NCBI RefSeq assembly: GCF_900177675.1
Contig: NZ_FXWM01000001.1
Span: 3,915,001 to 3,979,000 of the forward strand
Direction: 5' to 3'
DNA from: Bacillus sp. OV166
Lineage (GTDB): Bacteria > Bacillota > Bacilli > Bacillales > Cytobacillaceae
Length of the DNA: 64,000 bases
Part shown: one piece after another, positions 63,826 through 64,000 of the stretch
Position numbering within the stretch: position 1 is the stretch's first letter
Layout of the letters: each line of letters opens with the position of its first letter
Position numbers and translations under genes: made by a program
The notes under the pieces: generated by a model
The model's input: only the letters and a program-made list of their open reading frames with translations
Told to the model about the DNA's origin: nothing
Database searches by the model: none

Positions 63826-64000
63826 TTAAAATAAACAAAACAATACTTCTATGAAGATGAACGATGCAATTAAAGTTAACCAGCCAATTTTATTTGTTAC
63901 TTGCTTCTGGAGGAATTGGATTTTAGACAAAATAAACGAAACTCCAAAAAATAATATAATAGCATACAACGTTTCCAGCCAAAACGATTCACCAAGTTTT
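63826..64000 (-). CDS. Membrane protein (partial, C-terminal end)
   Basis: The last 57 residues of a minus-strand gene that continues past the right edge: two hydrophobic helices (TLYAIILFFGVSFILSK and GWLTLIASFIFIEVLFCLF). The array repeat at 63665-63762 follows it, so the array continues beyond the window. Confidence 0.6.
   Translation of the reverse strand, partial: KLGESFWLETLYAIILFFGVSFILSKIQFLQKQVTNKIGWLTLIASFIFIEVLFCLF

Overview
This AT-rich window fits a spore-forming Bacillaceae chromosome (Bacillus, Neobacillus, Peribacillus or similar). The markers are a FosB bacillithiol transferase, a YolD-like protein, SpoIID and SpoIIIAF homologues, GGAGG-type ribosome binding sites, frequent TTG/GTG starts and many Bacillus-type DUF proteins (DUF4275, DUF4304, DUF3885, DUF3888, DUF2019, DUF2750, Cys_rich_CWC and Cys_rich_CPCC). 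It holds almost no housekeeping genes.

The dominant feature is a giant cassette array. About 80 short genes, nearly all on the minus strand and mostly one gene per unit, are separated by about 90 copies of one repeat of about 90-98 bp. On the cassette (minus) strand the repeat starts at or inside the stop codon and reads TTCAACTAACGGGTGC (box A), AAGAGTTGAAG (box B), a variable GCTGCC/GGCAGC hairpin, TTCAACTAACGGGGCAG (box C) and GTTAGTTGAAGAAGGA (box D). A pairs with D and B with C, leaving an unpaired spacer and a variable tip. That is the layout of an integron attC site. The order gene, repeat, short leader, RBS, next gene is the cassette order of a chromosomal integron. No tyrosine recombinase is visible in the window, so this is inferred from site architecture and cassette behaviour.

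Evidence that cassettes move: five cassette families occur twice or more at distant places (24.2/38.6 kb, 28.1/59.8 kb, 1.8/40.4 kb, 46.4/53.4 kb, 46.9/56.8 kb with a decayed copy at 8.7 kb), and a sixth has a 5'-truncated second copy (42.6/49.2 kb). Similarity generally begins and ends inside the repeats. An ORF-less group II intron (2123-2801) is inserted exactly in box D, and two copies of a 298/297-bp MITE-like element (14.7 and 25.6 kb) sit in the C/D loop.

Layout. 0-3 kb: a probable sensor-kinase N-terminus, small cassettes and the intron. 3.5-5.9 kb: a two-gene CBASS anti-phage system (2TM-SAVED effector plus CD-NTase). 6-18 kb: secreted proteins, DUF4275, HAD phosphatase, ankyrin, Gfo/Idh/MocA oxidoreductase, DinB. 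18-28 kb: pseudogenes, YolD, DUF3885, fosB, YcxB, DUF3888, a WD40-like protein and a stop-interrupted gene. 28-43 kb: UPF0158, GrpB, GNAT, two DUF2019, SpoIIIAF, small membrane proteins, an ECF sigma/anti-sigma pair, DUF2750, SpoIID. 43-64 kb: a second ECF sigma/DUF4179 anti-sigma pair, DUF4304, HEAT-like, CPCC, SUKH and Imm26 immunity-type proteins, lipoproteins, DinB and VanZ.

The content (defence, immunity-like proteins, antibiotic resistance, acetyltransferases, small membrane and secreted proteins, many unknowns) resembles the adaptive repertoire of a superintegron. Most cassettes appear independent rather than working in one pathway; the multi-gene units are CBASS and the two sigma/anti-sigma pairs.
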